From: Arenibacter sp. F20364
Lineage (GTDB): Bacteria > Bacteroidota > Bacteroidia > Flavobacteriales > Flavobacteriaceae
Direction of reading: 5' to 3'
Assembly (NCBI RefSeq): GCF_023015905.1
Contig: NZ_JALKBD010000020.1
Span: forward strand, 34,970-98,969
DNA: 64,000 nt
In this document: one piece after another, positions 37,450-47,287 of the stretch
Layout: every line of letters begins with the position of its first letter
Numbering within the stretch: the stretch's first letter is position 1
Notes under the pieces: generated by a model
The model's input: the letters and a program-made list of their open reading frames with translations, nothing else
What the model was told of the DNA's origin: nothing
Database searches by the model: none
Made by a program: the position numbers and the translations under genes

Positions 37450-40400
37450 TCAATTATTGTTGGAATTTTGTCGTAGTGCACTTGTTTTCATGTCGGCATA
37501 TCTAGGATCCGGAATATAATCTTGTTTTTGCATTTTTATGACTTCTATGCTTAAGAAGCCAAATTCACTGACCACTTTTCCATAAAAACGATATATACCT
37601 CTTCCCCTGAAGAAATATTTTGCTGCCACTGGCGGGAAAAGTACAGTGTCAAAAACCTCCCCGTGTTGATCTATTAATGTGGCAAAATTCATACGGGTAC
37701 CCTTATGGGTCCGAGTATTTTTTACGGTCACCAGATATCCGTAAATATCAATATTTTTTCCTAGGAAGGCTTCCAAGTCCCTTTTGCCATGTTTGTTGTT
37801 GGGAGGTTCCGCCAAAATATCGAACGGACTACAAAGGGTAAACCCCATAAGTTCCAATTGGGTAAAGGCCATTTCCAAATCGGTGGTGTAGAGTTTAGGG
37901 ATTTCAAAATGTTGGTGATTGGTATTGAACAGTTTAGGGTGGTCCAATTTTGAGTTTTTGGATAACGATAAATGGGCCTGCCATAGGAGTTCGTGCTTGT
38001 TTACTCCTGTAAACGCAAAGGCATCAATACGGATAAGGATACTCAATTGTTCTATGGATATAAGGACCCTATCCAGAAAATCGTTCAATGATAAAAATGG
38101 GCCATTTGTAGTTCTTTCATTTATAAGCTGCTCTACTACCTTTCCTTCCAAATCCCTGAGGTACATATATCCTAGGTACATTTCTTTCCCATAGATACAA
38201 TTGGCCATAAAGCTTTTGTTTATGCAGGGCGAATGTATTTTGGCTCCACGCGTTCTGGCCTCGTGGATATAGAATTCGGCACTATAGAATCCCCCGCCAT
38301 TGTTAAGCACGGCCACCATATATTCCAAAGGGTAATACGCTTTTAGGAATAAGGTCTGATAGCTTTCTACGGCATAGGAAGCTGAATGACCCTTGGCAAA
38401 GGCGTAGCCAGCGAAACTTGCAATCTGGTCCCAGATTTCAAAAATAAGCTTATCGTCATAGCCCTTCTTTCTACAGTTGTCCACAAACTTATCCTTTACT
38501 TTTTGGAACTCTTCCCTGGAGCGAAACTTGCCGCTCATACCTCGCCTTAGAACGTCAGCTTCGCCTAGCGTAAGATCGGCAAAATAGTGGGCTACCTTAA
38601 TTACATCCTCCTGATAGACCATTACGCCGTAGGTTTCAGGCATAATGGAAAGCATAACCGGATGCGCTCTTTCCTTGGCACGTTTTGGGTCTCGATGGCG
38701 CAAGATGTATTCCCGCATCATTCCACTTTTGGCCACTCCCGGGCGTATAATGGAACTGGCAGCTACCAATCCCAAATAATTATCGACCTCCAGTTTCTTT
38801 AGCAACATCCGCATTGCTGGGGATTCTACATAAAAGCACCCCATACATTGGGCGCTCTTTACCAAGTTGTTGATGACGGGGTCATTTTTAAACTGGACAA
38901 CATCATGAATATCAAAGCTACCTATTTCTGCTGGTTGGTTATACCCAATGATTTCCAAGGTCTCTTCAATTTTGGCCAAACCGCGTTGAGATAGGATGTC
39001 AAATTTAAAAAGGCCAATATCTTCAGCAATCACCATATCGAACTGGGTGGTAGGATACCCCTTGGGAGGGAGGTGGGTAGCTGAAAAATAATGAATGGGT
39101 TTTTCGGTTATAAGGATACCACCGGCGTGGATACTCAGATAATTGGGCATTCCCTTAAGCAATTGTCCGTACTTGAGGACCAATAAGGCTACCTCATCCA
39201 ATTCGGAAACAATGTATTTTCTATCGCATAAAATATCTATTTCCTCTTTGGGGAGTCCAAACACCTTGCCCAATTCACGTACTACCCCTTTTTCCTGAAA
39301 AGTAACATAGGTGCCCAAGAGTGAAACGTTGGGAAAGCGTTCAAAAATATATTGGGTCATGGCTTCGCGGTCCTTCCATGAAAAGTCTATGTCAAAATCG
39401 GGTGGGTTTACACGGTATAGGTTAATGAAGCGTTCAAAATAAAGATCTAGTTCAATGGGATCCACATCGGTAATGTGGAGCAGGTAAGCTACTATACTGT
39501 TCGCTCCGCTTCCTCGGCCCACATAAAAGAAGCCCTGCTTCCTAGCATGGGAAACAATGTCCCAATTAATTAGAAAGTAGGATACAAATCCCATTTTCTT
39601 GATCAAGTCCAATTCCTTTTTAAGCCGATCCAGTATTACCGCATCTATTTTAACGTGTTTATATCTTTCCGGTAGGCCTTTTTGGCACAATTCTTCCAAA
39701 AGAGCCTCGTCCTTTTTAGTATCACCAAGGTAAGTGGCAAGATTTTGAGGCTTTCTGTCTTCTGAAAAATCAAAATAAATATTACAGGATTGTATTAAGC
39801 GCTCGGTGTTTTCCAAAATAAACTGATATTCGGAAAAGGCGGATAATAAATCATTCAAAGGAAGCATTTTTTCTGCCGGATCGGCTTCCTCGGTTTGGGT
39901 CAGTTTACTCAAGAGAATATTGTTGTCAATGGCGCGTAGCAGGCGGTGTGCATTAAAATCACGTTTATTGCGAAAGGTAACAGCTTGCTGTACCACCAAT
40001 TTGTCCTTATGGGCCATTATTTCGCTAAAGGGTAACCGCCTTAGATCTCTAATGGAAATTCCTATAAACTCATGCTCCAAAAAGGATTCCTGCCTATTTG
40101 TTAATGCTTTTTCGAAAGGATATATAACAAAGACGTCATTAAATACAGGAGCTCGGGATTCAATTTTTTTCTCATGGTGCAGGTGTTCGGACAAGAAATT
40201 GTTCAACTCCTGATATCCATTATTGTTTTTGGCCAAACCAACAAAACATTGGTCTACCCCGTTTCTGAAGTCGATTCCCAAGATTGGTTTAATGCCGCTT
40301 TCCTGCGCTGTTCTTACAAAGTTTAATCCTGCCGAGGTGTTGTTGATATCCGTAAGGGCCAAGTGACTTATATTGTTCTTTTTGGCCAATTCCAAGAGTT

Positions 40401-40458
40401 CTATCTCGGATAGGGTTCCAAAACGTAGACTGTAATATGTATGGCAGTTTAAATACAT
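37450..40458 (-). CDS. DNA polymerase III alpha subunit, short (DnaE2/error-prone-like)
   Basis: The 1002-residue polymerase is well below the roughly 1450 residues usual for the main replicative DnaE in Bacteroidota, so it is the accessory, translesion-type subunit. The PHP domain has lost several metal ligands (NCHTYYS in place of HxH; TDINNTS in place of TDHG). The polymerase palm Asp residues are intact in PPDFDIDF and FKFDIL. A C-terminal OB-fold (DIYGYLVTVKNTRTHKG) follows. No ImuA/ImuB or DinB gene lies next to it here, unlike the classic mutasome cassette. Confidence 0.9.
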   Translation of the reverse strand: MYLNCHTYYSLRFGTLSEIELLELAKKNNISHLALTDINNTSAGLNFVRTAQESGIKPILGIDFRNGVDQCFVGLAKNNNGYQELNNFLSEHLHHEKKIESRAPVFNDVFVIYPFEKALTNRQESFLEHEFIGISIRDLRRLPFSEIMAHKDKLVVQQAVTFRNKRDFNAHRLLRAIDNNILLSKLTQTEEADPAEKMLPLNDLLSAFSEYQFILENTERLIQSCNIYFDFSEDRKPQNLATYLGDTKKDEALLEELCQKGLPERYKHVKIDAVILDRLKKELDLIKKMGFVSYFLINWDIVSHARKQGFFYVGRGSGANSIVAYLLHITDVDPIELDLYFERFINLYRVNPPDFDIDFSWKDREAMTQYIFERFPNVSLLGTYVTFQEKGVVRELGKVFGLPKEEIDILCDRKYIVSELDEVALLVLKYGQLLKGMPNYLSIHAGGILITEKPIHYFSATHLPPKGYPTTQFDMVIAEDIGLFKFDILSQRGLAKIEETLEIIGYNQPAEIGSFDIHDVVQFKNDPVINNLVKSAQCMGCFYVESPAMRMLLKKLEVDNYLGLVAASSIIRPGVAKSGMMREYILRHRDPKRAKERAHPVMLSIMPETYGVMVYQEDVIKVAHYFADLTLGEADVLRRGMSGKFRSREEFQKVKDKFVDNCRKKGYDDKLIFEIWDQIASFAGYAFAKGHSASYAVESYQTLFLKAYYPLEYMVAVLNNGGGFYSAEFYIHEARTRGAKIHSPCINKSFMANCIYGKEMYLGYMYLRDLEGKVVEQLINERTTNGPFLSLNDFLDRVLISIEQLSILIRIDAFAFTGVNKHELLWQAHLSLSKNSKLDHPKLFNTNHQHFEIPKLYTTDLEMAFTQLELMGFTLCSPFDILAEPPNNKHGKRDLEAFLGKNIDIYGYLVTVKNTRTHKGTRMNFATLIDQHGEVFDTVLFPPVAAKYFFRGRGIYRFYGKVVSEFGFLSIEVIKMQKQDYIPDPRYADMKTSALRQNSNNN

Positions 40459-40767
40459 GTTAGGATTTACTGTATCCCCAATTCCAATACCTAAAATACA
40501 ACTTGGGATAAGGCGCTTATTACCCCGGTATTAGGTTTGGGCAATTTGTAATTTTTAAATTGATATTTTGGCATATCACCTATAATATAGTGCGGATATA
40601 CCAATAAAATTTCTATTGCTAAAGATAAGGCTTATTGACCCATCTCGTTCTCCATAGAGTTATTTTGTTGAGCCCAGTTGTAAGATCTATGGCAACAAAT
40701 ACGGTTGAAAATTATTTGGCCAAGTTGAAGTAATGGTGGACTGCTGCTAATGGTTGTTTGGCCACAA
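40459..40767. other. Intergenic region of 309 bp with no recognised feature
   Basis: This gap separates the LptD gene from the DnaE gene on the same strand and should hold the dnaE promoter. I see no LexA-like palindrome, RNA gene or strong terminator; a 5-bp stem near 40752-40767 is too weak to call. Confidence 0.35.
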
Positions 40768-43473
40768 CTAGTTGCGTTTGCTCCTATTTTCCCATTTAAG
40801 GTCTTGTAGAATGGAACTCTTTATTCCTATGAAGAAATACCAACGTTTGTAGGTGCCAAAGGGAGTCCAGTTAAAGTTCATTCTAAAACTTTTAAGGTCT
40901 CTCTCAAAACGCAATTGTGTTAGGGTAAAACCTTTGTTCTTGAAATCATAACCCGATGAACCTCCAATTTTCCATCTCGGGGAAAGTTGAATGTTTCCCG
41001 AAAACATTAAAGAATGGCTGCCAATGGTGTTTTGCCTATTGGAATTGCTATAATTAACGGCATAGGCGAGTCGTAGATCCCAGGGCAATTTTGTTCCATA
41101 AACGGGGTTTTCCACATCGTCCGAAACCTTGTCCCTTTCGTCTTCCGGTCTATTTTCGTTAAAGTCGTTGGCCCTGCCAAAAAGGTCGTCATCCCTACCT
41201 CCACTTGCTGCTACATAGTCATATTCATCCTTGTCATCTTCCTTCTTTTCGTCTTTCTTTTTTCCAAAAGTTTCGCTGCTAAGGGAGTAGCTAAGGTTGG
41301 CTCTTGCGGTTGTAAGCCTAAATAGGCTACCGCCGTTGTCCACATTGAAGGTGTTTATTCGGGTTCCGTTATTGTCTATGGCGTATGGATCCAAACTGGC
41401 ACCAAAGTTAATGGCCATTTTATTGTTGAGGATGTTAGTTCCACCACTAAGGTTCAAAGGACTTAGCTTTAAAGAATCTGCTTCAAAATTATATCCGGTC
41501 GAGAGGTTAAGATTGCTCAGGAGCGATATTTTTTTGGGTTTCGTTGCCGTTGAATCTTTATCGCGCACCTTGGCTTCAAATTGATTGCCAAGGGAAAAAC
41601 TCATTGAACTGGATTTGTTGAGCCCAGGGGCACCGTTTAAAGTTCCCTCAAACCTGCTGTATAATTCCAGTTCATCATCGGCACCGATATAGCTGTCATA
41701 ATATTGATCGAAAGATGGGGTATAGCCATAACTAACAGATGGCCGCATAACGTGCCTGATGGCCTGAATTTTTTTATCCTCCCCAAAGTTTACCAGACCG
41801 TATAAAGTGGTCCCGATACTAGCGCTAAAATTATATGTACCATAGCGATCAAATCCATTAATGGTATCCGTAACCACTTCACGTTTGGTGTCCAAGTCAT
41901 AACCCCTCTCATAGGTTTCTATGGCCCAAACGTCTTCATAGGAACCACCTACACTTACGCTAAAATGTTTGGCTACTTTAAAATTGGTGCTTAGGGGAAT
42001 GGAGTTTCTGGCGCCGAAACGTGAATTTTCGAACATTCTACTCGTCAAGAAATCATCTTCCGTAGTAGAAATACTATTTCGTGCGTTTAGGTTATACTGA
42101 AAGTTTACATTTTGAATAATTCCCTTTTTTATGCCTTCGCGGGGAGCAAAAGGAAATATACGCTCCATACTAGCTTGCAAGGTGGGTAGGGTTACATCAA
42201 CTATCCCCGTATTGGTGTTTTGGTTATGAGTGGCCGTTAAACTTAAGTTTACGGACGGATATTCAGGGAATGTCTTGGAATAGGATATGGAGGATGATAA
42301 ATTGTTTACCTGGGTATTGGGTAGGTTCTGTTGCAACAAGGAATTTCTGTAATAGGAACTACTCCCGAGGTTTACCGAGGCCTGAAACCTGGAATTAGGA
42401 TTGCTTTTGGCATCTTGGGCATGTGAAACCTGAATATTGTATATGGTAGATCTACTGTAATCGCTAAACCCTTTCTGACTGGTGACCAGGTTTTCATATC
42501 TAAAATTTACATTCCCTCTATACTTATATCTTTTACTGTATACAGATTGGGTTCTAAATCCATAACTACCATTGGTATAGAGATCGCCCGTAAGGGTAAG
42601 ATCTACATAATCGTTTATGGGAACATAGTAACCACCGTTCTGCAAAAAATATCCCCTGTCAGGGTCGCTCCCAAAAGTGGGCATCATTACTCCTGCCGTT
42701 CGGCCAACGGTCAAGGGAAAATAAGCAAAAGGAAGTGCCACAGGGGTGGGTACATCGGCTATATATAGGTTGCTGAACCCGGCAATTACCTTCTTTTGTG
42801 GTACAAATTTGGCCTTTTTTACGCGGATATAATAATCTGGGTTTACGGTATCCTTGGAGGTAGTTAGCTTGCCTTCGCTTAGAAAGTAAACAGAATCATT
42901 TTCTTTTTTGGTAATCTCGGCGTAGACCTTCATGGCATCACTGCCCAATTGGCCCAGACCGGCCTGTTGTTCCGTTCTGGAATTCCAAATAATCGCTTTT
43001 TGGGTGTCAAAATTAAATCGTATGGAATCCGGAATTACTTCATTCGTTCCTTGTTTAAAAAAAGGCAGTTGCGTATAATTTCCCAAAGAATCCTTTAAAC
43101 GCCCTGCGTAGACTTCATTTTTTATGTAGTCCATTATAATTATCCCGGCCTTTAATTCGGTATCTTGGTAATAGAGTTCAGCCTCGTTATAAAGGTATAT
43201 TTTTTGGTCTTTTTGACTCATCTTCACATAATCCTTTGCCTTGTATTTTATTTTGTCCAAGAGAAGCGGTTTTTTACCGTTTAAAGAGTCTACTTTTGTA
43301 GTATCCGTTAAAAGGGTATCCTTCAATTTGGGGTCGGGCAATAATGGCGCTTTTATAGTATCCCTAAAGGCAACAATGGGCAGGGACTTGATTTGGTCTT
43401 CTTGGCCAGATGCAGTAAATGCACCAAATAATAGGAGCAATAGGAAAAGTACATGATGTTTATTTGATTGCAA
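40768..43473 (-). CDS. lptD: LptD-like outer-membrane LPS assembly protein
   Basis: The 901-residue protein has a signal peptide (cleavage near TASGQ), an N-terminal OstA/LptA-like beta-jellyroll (QKIYLYNEAELYYQDTELKAG) and a large C-terminal beta-barrel with alternating aromatic strands ending in the WENRSKRN tail. It should insert LPS in the outer leaflet with LptE-type partners. Codon 1 is TTG; no ATG occurs nearby in frame and an in-frame TAA sits ten codons upstream. The only other candidates between are ATA codons. It is divergent from the amidase gene, a common flavobacterial arrangement. Confidence 0.87.
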   Translation of the reverse strand: MQSNKHHVLFLLLLLFGAFTASGQEDQIKSLPIVAFRDTIKAPLLPDPKLKDTLLTDTTKVDSLNGKKPLLLDKIKYKAKDYVKMSQKDQKIYLYNEAELYYQDTELKAGIIIMDYIKNEVYAGRLKDSLGNYTQLPFFKQGTNEVIPDSIRFNFDTQKAIIWNSRTEQQAGLGQLGSDAMKVYAEITKKENDSVYFLSEGKLTTSKDTVNPDYYIRVKKAKFVPQKKVIAGFSNLYIADVPTPVALPFAYFPLTVGRTAGVMMPTFGSDPDRGYFLQNGGYYVPINDYVDLTLTGDLYTNGSYGFRTQSVYSKRYKYRGNVNFRYENLVTSQKGFSDYSRSTIYNIQVSHAQDAKSNPNSRFQASVNLGSSSYYRNSLLQQNLPNTQVNNLSSSISYSKTFPEYPSVNLSLTATHNQNTNTGIVDVTLPTLQASMERIFPFAPREGIKKGIIQNVNFQYNLNARNSISTTEDDFLTSRMFENSRFGARNSIPLSTNFKVAKHFSVSVGGSYEDVWAIETYERGYDLDTKREVVTDTINGFDRYGTYNFSASIGTTLYGLVNFGEDKKIQAIRHVMRPSVSYGYTPSFDQYYDSYIGADDELELYSRFEGTLNGAPGLNKSSSMSFSLGNQFEAKVRDKDSTATKPKKISLLSNLNLSTGYNFEADSLKLSPLNLSGGTNILNNKMAINFGASLDPYAIDNNGTRINTFNVDNGGSLFRLTTARANLSYSLSSETFGKKKDEKKEDDKDEYDYVAASGGRDDDLFGRANDFNENRPEDERDKVSDDVENPVYGTKLPWDLRLAYAVNYSNSNRQNTIGSHSLMFSGNIQLSPRWKIGGSSGYDFKNKGFTLTQLRFERDLKSFRMNFNWTPFGTYKRWYFFIGIKSSILQDLKWENRSKRN

Positions 43474-43602
43474 AGCTATATATCCTATTTTTGTAACGGT
43501 TTAGCTACATTTTGGGTTCAAACTTACATATATTTTTTGTACTGCCTGTAGGGTATTGCGATAAATTTAACCTAATTAAAAGATCAAATTATCTCTTGTG
43601 AT

Positions 43603-44922
43603 ATGAATATGAAACGGTTTTATATTATTCCTTTAATTATTTTAACATTTTTTCTGACTTCCTTTGATAAATATATGGAAGCCAATGACAATGACGGAAA
43701 ATTTGTCGTGGTTTTGGATGCCGGTCATGGGGGGCATGATCCAGGAAACTTGGGGAACGGGTATTTGGAAAAAAATATAGCCTTAAAGATTGTACTTAAG
43801 GTGGGAGAAATTTTGGAAAAGAATCCCAATATCAAGGTTATTTACACACGCAAGGACGATACCTTTGTGGATTTGTACCTTAGGGGGGAAATAGCCAATA
43901 AGGCCAATGCTGATTTATTCGTTTCCGTACATTGTGATTCGCATAGTTCCGATGCCCATGGGGCAGGCACTTTTGTCCTTGGATTACACGCTAATAAACA
44001 GAACTTTGAAATAGCAAAAAAGGAAAACTCGGTAATATATCTGGAAGATAATTATGAAAGTAGATACGCTGCCTACGATATTAATTCCCCTGAATCCATA
44101 ATTGGTCTTACCATTATGCAGGAAGAGTTTCTAGATCAAAGTATCAATCTTGCCAAAATGATGCAAGATAATTTTTCAATCAAGTTAAAAAGAACTGATA
44201 GAAAGGTAAAGCAAGCCGGTTTTATAGTGCTTCACCAGACTTTTATGCCCAGCGTCTTGGTGGAAACAGGTTTTTTGACCAATAGGGATGAAGGGGCCTA
44301 TTTAAATTCATCAAAAGGGCATGCTGAAATGGGCAAGGCGATTGCCGATGCCATTTTGACCTATAAGGAAGAGATGATATCCGGTAGAGATCAGATTGCT
44401 ATGAACACTACCCCTGTTGCTCAGGAGCCGGTCAAGGAACCGGCCGAAAAATCAGTATCTAGTGCAGGGGCAAAGGATAAGAAATCCGAACAACTTGTTC
44501 TTGAACAAAAACCGGTAAAGAACATTCCGAAGACCGTTCTTGTGGTAAAGAATGAATCAGACAATACAACAAAGGAAATTGTAAAAGAACCTGTTGAGAA
44601 AGAAACTGTTGAGAAAGAAACGCCCAAGGTAGTTGAAAAGGCACCCAAGAAAACTGAAAATATATTTTTTAAGGTACAAATTTTTGCCAGTTCTAGAAAC
44701 ATTCCATTGAATTCAGAGAACTTTAAAGGGCTAAATACCTTATCCAAAGAACCTTACAATAATTTGTACCGTTATATGTATGGTAATACGGATTCCCATT
44801 TCCAAGCCACACTTCTAAAGAGCAATGCAGATGCCAAAGGGTATGATACATCTTATATAGTAGCCTATAAAGATGGGGTACGTATTTCTGAAACGGAGGC
44901 TCTTAAATACGTTTCGGAATAA
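43603..44922 (+). CDS. N-acetylmuramoyl-L-alanine amidase with SPOR-like domain
   Basis: The 439-residue protein has an N-terminal signal anchor, then an Amidase_3 domain (about 30-260) with the zinc motifs DAGHGGHDPG, the second His in VHCDSHSS and the Glu in VETGFLTN. A Pro/Lys/Glu/Val-rich linker (about 265-355) leads to a C-terminal SPOR-like domain (FFKVQIFASSRNIPL). It should cut peptide side chains from septal or general peptidoglycan. It heads a plus-strand run with MCE, Fe-S and other genes and is divergent from lptD. Confidence 0.92.
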   Translation: MNMKRFYIIPLIILTFFLTSFDKYMEANDNDGKFVVVLDAGHGGHDPGNLGNGYLEKNIALKIVLKVGEILEKNPNIKVIYTRKDDTFVDLYLRGEIANKANADLFVSVHCDSHSSDAHGAGTFVLGLHANKQNFEIAKKENSVIYLEDNYESRYAAYDINSPESIIGLTIMQEEFLDQSINLAKMMQDNFSIKLKRTDRKVKQAGFIVLHQTFMPSVLVETGFLTNRDEGAYLNSSKGHAEMGKAIADAILTYKEEMISGRDQIAMNTTPVAQEPVKEPAEKSVSSAGAKDKKSEQLVLEQKPVKNIPKTVLVVKNESDNTTKEIVKEPVEKETVEKETPKVVEKAPKKTENIFFKVQIFASSRNIPLNSENFKGLNTLSKEPYNNLYRYMYGNTDSHFQATLLKSNADAKGYDTSYIVAYKDGVRISETEALKYVSE

Positions 44923-44978
44923 TAGTCGCTCTTCTAAAAATTATTTCTAATTTTGTTAGGAACTGAAAACAAAAGCTT

Positions 44979-45935
44979 TTGAAAATATCTAGGGAAATAA
45001 AAACGGGTATTATAGTCTTGGGGGGGATTCTTTTATTCATACTTGGTTTTAGTTATTTAAAATCTACGCCTCTTTTCGATAATAGCAAAACTTTCCATGC
45101 AGTATATCATCATGTGGGAGGTTTACAGTCCGGGACTCAGGTTACCATCAACGGCTTCTCCGTGGGAAAAGTTAATGATATTAAATTCAATGATGCCTCA
45201 GGGAATCTATTGGTGACCTTTACGGTGGACAACAGCTTCTCATTTTCCAAAAACAGTAGTGCAGAATTGTATGATACTGGAATTATCGGGGGAAAGGGAA
45301 TACAGATCAAGCCCGTTTTTGATGATGCCGACATGGCTAAATCTGGAGATACATTACCTTCCAGCACCAGACCTGGCCTTACGGAACTGGTACAGCAACG
45401 CTTGACTCCATTGCAAATGAAAGTGGAAGGAGCCGTAACCAATGCCGATTCCCTTTTGATGAACGTTAATGATATTTTGGATCTAAAAACTAAAAAGGAT
45501 TTAAGGGAGAGTATTGCAGGTCTAAACATTTTGGTGAAAAGTTTTCAGGGCAGCGCCAATTCTCTAAATAGTCTTTTAGCGGACAATCAAGATAACCTGA
45601 ACAAATCCCTTTCGAATTTAAGTGTCATTACCGAGAATTTTAATAAGCTTTCGGATACGCTGGCCAACGCTGGTTTGGGGGAGACCATAAAAAATTTGCA
45701 ATCCACTATGGGCAACATTAATAATATGATGGCTAAAATTGAAGGCGGTGAGGGTTCCTTGGGAAAATTGGTTAATGACAAAGTGCTGTATAACAATCTA
45801 GCTGACGCTTCTAGGGAATTGGATTTATTATTGCAGGATTTTCGTTTAAATCCAAAGCGGTATGTAAATGTTTCCGTATTTGGTAAAAAGCAAATAGATT
45901 ACGCTGTTCCTGAAGAAGACCCGGCAGAAAAATAG
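44979..45935 (+). CDS. MCE/MlaD family lipid-transport protein
   Basis: The 318-residue protein starts at TTG (44979), which fits the family's N-terminus of a short basic stretch and one membrane helix (GIIVLGGILLFILGFSYL). The MCE domain follows (VGGLQSGTQVTINGFSVGKV), then a long helical, coiled-coil-like tail rich in Leu and Asn. It would hold a hydrophobic channel for phospholipids between membranes. No MlaE/MlaF genes are present here; in Flavobacteriaceae these are usually elsewhere. Confidence 0.9.
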   Translation: MKISREIKTGIIVLGGILLFILGFSYLKSTPLFDNSKTFHAVYHHVGGLQSGTQVTINGFSVGKVNDIKFNDASGNLLVTFTVDNSFSFSKNSSAELYDTGIIGGKGIQIKPVFDDADMAKSGDTLPSSTRPGLTELVQQRLTPLQMKVEGAVTNADSLLMNVNDILDLKTKKDLRESIAGLNILVKSFQGSANSLNSLLADNQDNLNKSLSNLSVITENFNKLSDTLANAGLGETIKNLQSTMGNINNMMAKIEGGEGSLGKLVNDKVLYNNLADASRELDLLLQDFRLNPKRYVNVSVFGKKQIDYAVPEEDPAEK

Positions 45936-45946
45936 AGAACCACAAT

Positions 45947-47272
45947 ATGGATTTTATCCCTAATATTATTTTTGCAATTATACTTTTTGCGGGAATTGGA
46001 TTTTTTGCAAGAAATATTAAAAAACTCTCCCGAAATATTAAATTGGGTAAAGAGGTCGACACCAGTGATAATAAATCCCAACGATGGAACAATATGTTCA
46101 GGATTGGACTGGGACAGACCAAAATGGTAGTCCGTCCTATTGCGGGAATTCTTCATATTATAGTCTATCTAGGTTTTATCATTATCAATATTGAGGTCCT
46201 CGAGATTATTATAGATGGTCTTTTTGGGACCCATAGGATATTTGCCTTTTTGGGTGGACTTTACAGTTTTCTAATAGGATCTTTTGAAATACTGGCCTTA
46301 CTGGTCATTATTGCGGTGGTAATTTTTTGGATTCGTAGAAATGTAATTAAGTTAAGGAGATTCTTGAATCCTGAGATGAGTGGCTGGCCAAAAAAGGATG
46401 GGAATTTAATTCTGTATATAGAATTGGTCCTGATGATACTTTTTTTGACTATGAACGCCGCGGATTATCAATTGCAGCAAATGGATGCCGTGCATTACAC
46501 CAAGGCTGGGGCTTTTCCTGTAAGCCAGTTTATAGCTCCCTTGTTTCAAGAAATGTCGATGTCTTCCATTATTTTGATAGAAAGATCGGCATGGTGGTTA
46601 CATATCGTTGGTATTCTAATGTTCTTGAATTATTTATATTATTCCAAACACCTACATATTTTATTGGCATTTCCAAATACGTATTTTGGAAAACTAAGAC
46701 CTAAGGGACAGTTCGATAATTTGGAGGCGGTGACCAAGGAAGTAAGGTTGATGATGGATCCCAGTGCCGATCCATTTGCTGCCCCAGATGAAAATGCCCC
46801 CATACCTGAAAAATTTGGTGCTTCGGATGTAATGGACCTTAAATGGGTGCAATTGCTTAATGCCTACACCTGTACGGAATGTGGGCGATGTACCAGTGAA
46901 TGCCCGGCCAACCAAACGGGTAAAGAGTTGTCCCCTCGTAAAATTATGATGGATACTAGGGATAGATTGGAAGAAGTTGGCAAGAATATTGATGCCAATA
47001 AGGGAGAGTTTGTTGCAGATGGCAAACAGTTGTTGGGAGATTATATAACCCATGAGGAGCTTTGGGCCTGTACCTCCTGCAATGCTTGTGTAGAGGCCTG
47101 CCCCGTAAGTATCGACCCTTTGTCTATTATAATGGATATGCGTCAATATTTGGTAATGGAGCAATCGGCCGCTCCATCGGACCTAAATAATATGATGGGA
47201 AATATAGAAAATAATGGAGCCCCTTGGCCGTTTAACCAAATGGATAGGCTCAATTGGTCCAAGGAATCATAA
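45947..47272 (+). CDS. Membrane-bound 4Fe-4S protein (HdrC/GlpC-like)
   Basis: The 441-residue protein starts with about five membrane helices (residues 1-240), then two 4Fe-4S motifs, CTECGRCTSECP (from residue 309) and CTSCNACVEACP (from residue 375). It resembles the membrane subunit of heterodisulfide-reductase-like or ETF-quinone reductases. The next gene codes for a CCG-domain protein, so both together probably form one electron-transfer complex that reduces quinone. The electron donor is unknown. Confidence 0.9.
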   Translation: MDFIPNIIFAIILFAGIGFFARNIKKLSRNIKLGKEVDTSDNKSQRWNNMFRIGLGQTKMVVRPIAGILHIIVYLGFIIINIEVLEIIIDGLFGTHRIFAFLGGLYSFLIGSFEILALLVIIAVVIFWIRRNVIKLRRFLNPEMSGWPKKDGNLILYIELVLMILFLTMNAADYQLQQMDAVHYTKAGAFPVSQFIAPLFQEMSMSSIILIERSAWWLHIVGILMFLNYLYYSKHLHILLAFPNTYFGKLRPKGQFDNLEAVTKEVRLMMDPSADPFAAPDENAPIPEKFGASDVMDLKWVQLLNAYTCTECGRCTSECPANQTGKELSPRKIMMDTRDRLEEVGKNIDANKGEFVADGKQLLGDYITHEELWACTSCNACVEACPVSIDPLSIIMDMRQYLVMEQSAAPSDLNNMMGNIENNGAPWPFNQMDRLNWSKES

Positions 47273-47287
47273 AGAAATTACCGTACC

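Noticed and set aside
37450..40458. Loss of PHP-domain metal ligands in DnaE as a striking defect
   Set aside because: Inactive PHP domains are frequent in DnaE proteins, so the loss itself is not informative.
46694..47164. 156-codon open frame on the minus strand
   Set aside because: It is antisense to the Fe-S motifs of the membrane electron-transfer protein, which are clearly coding.
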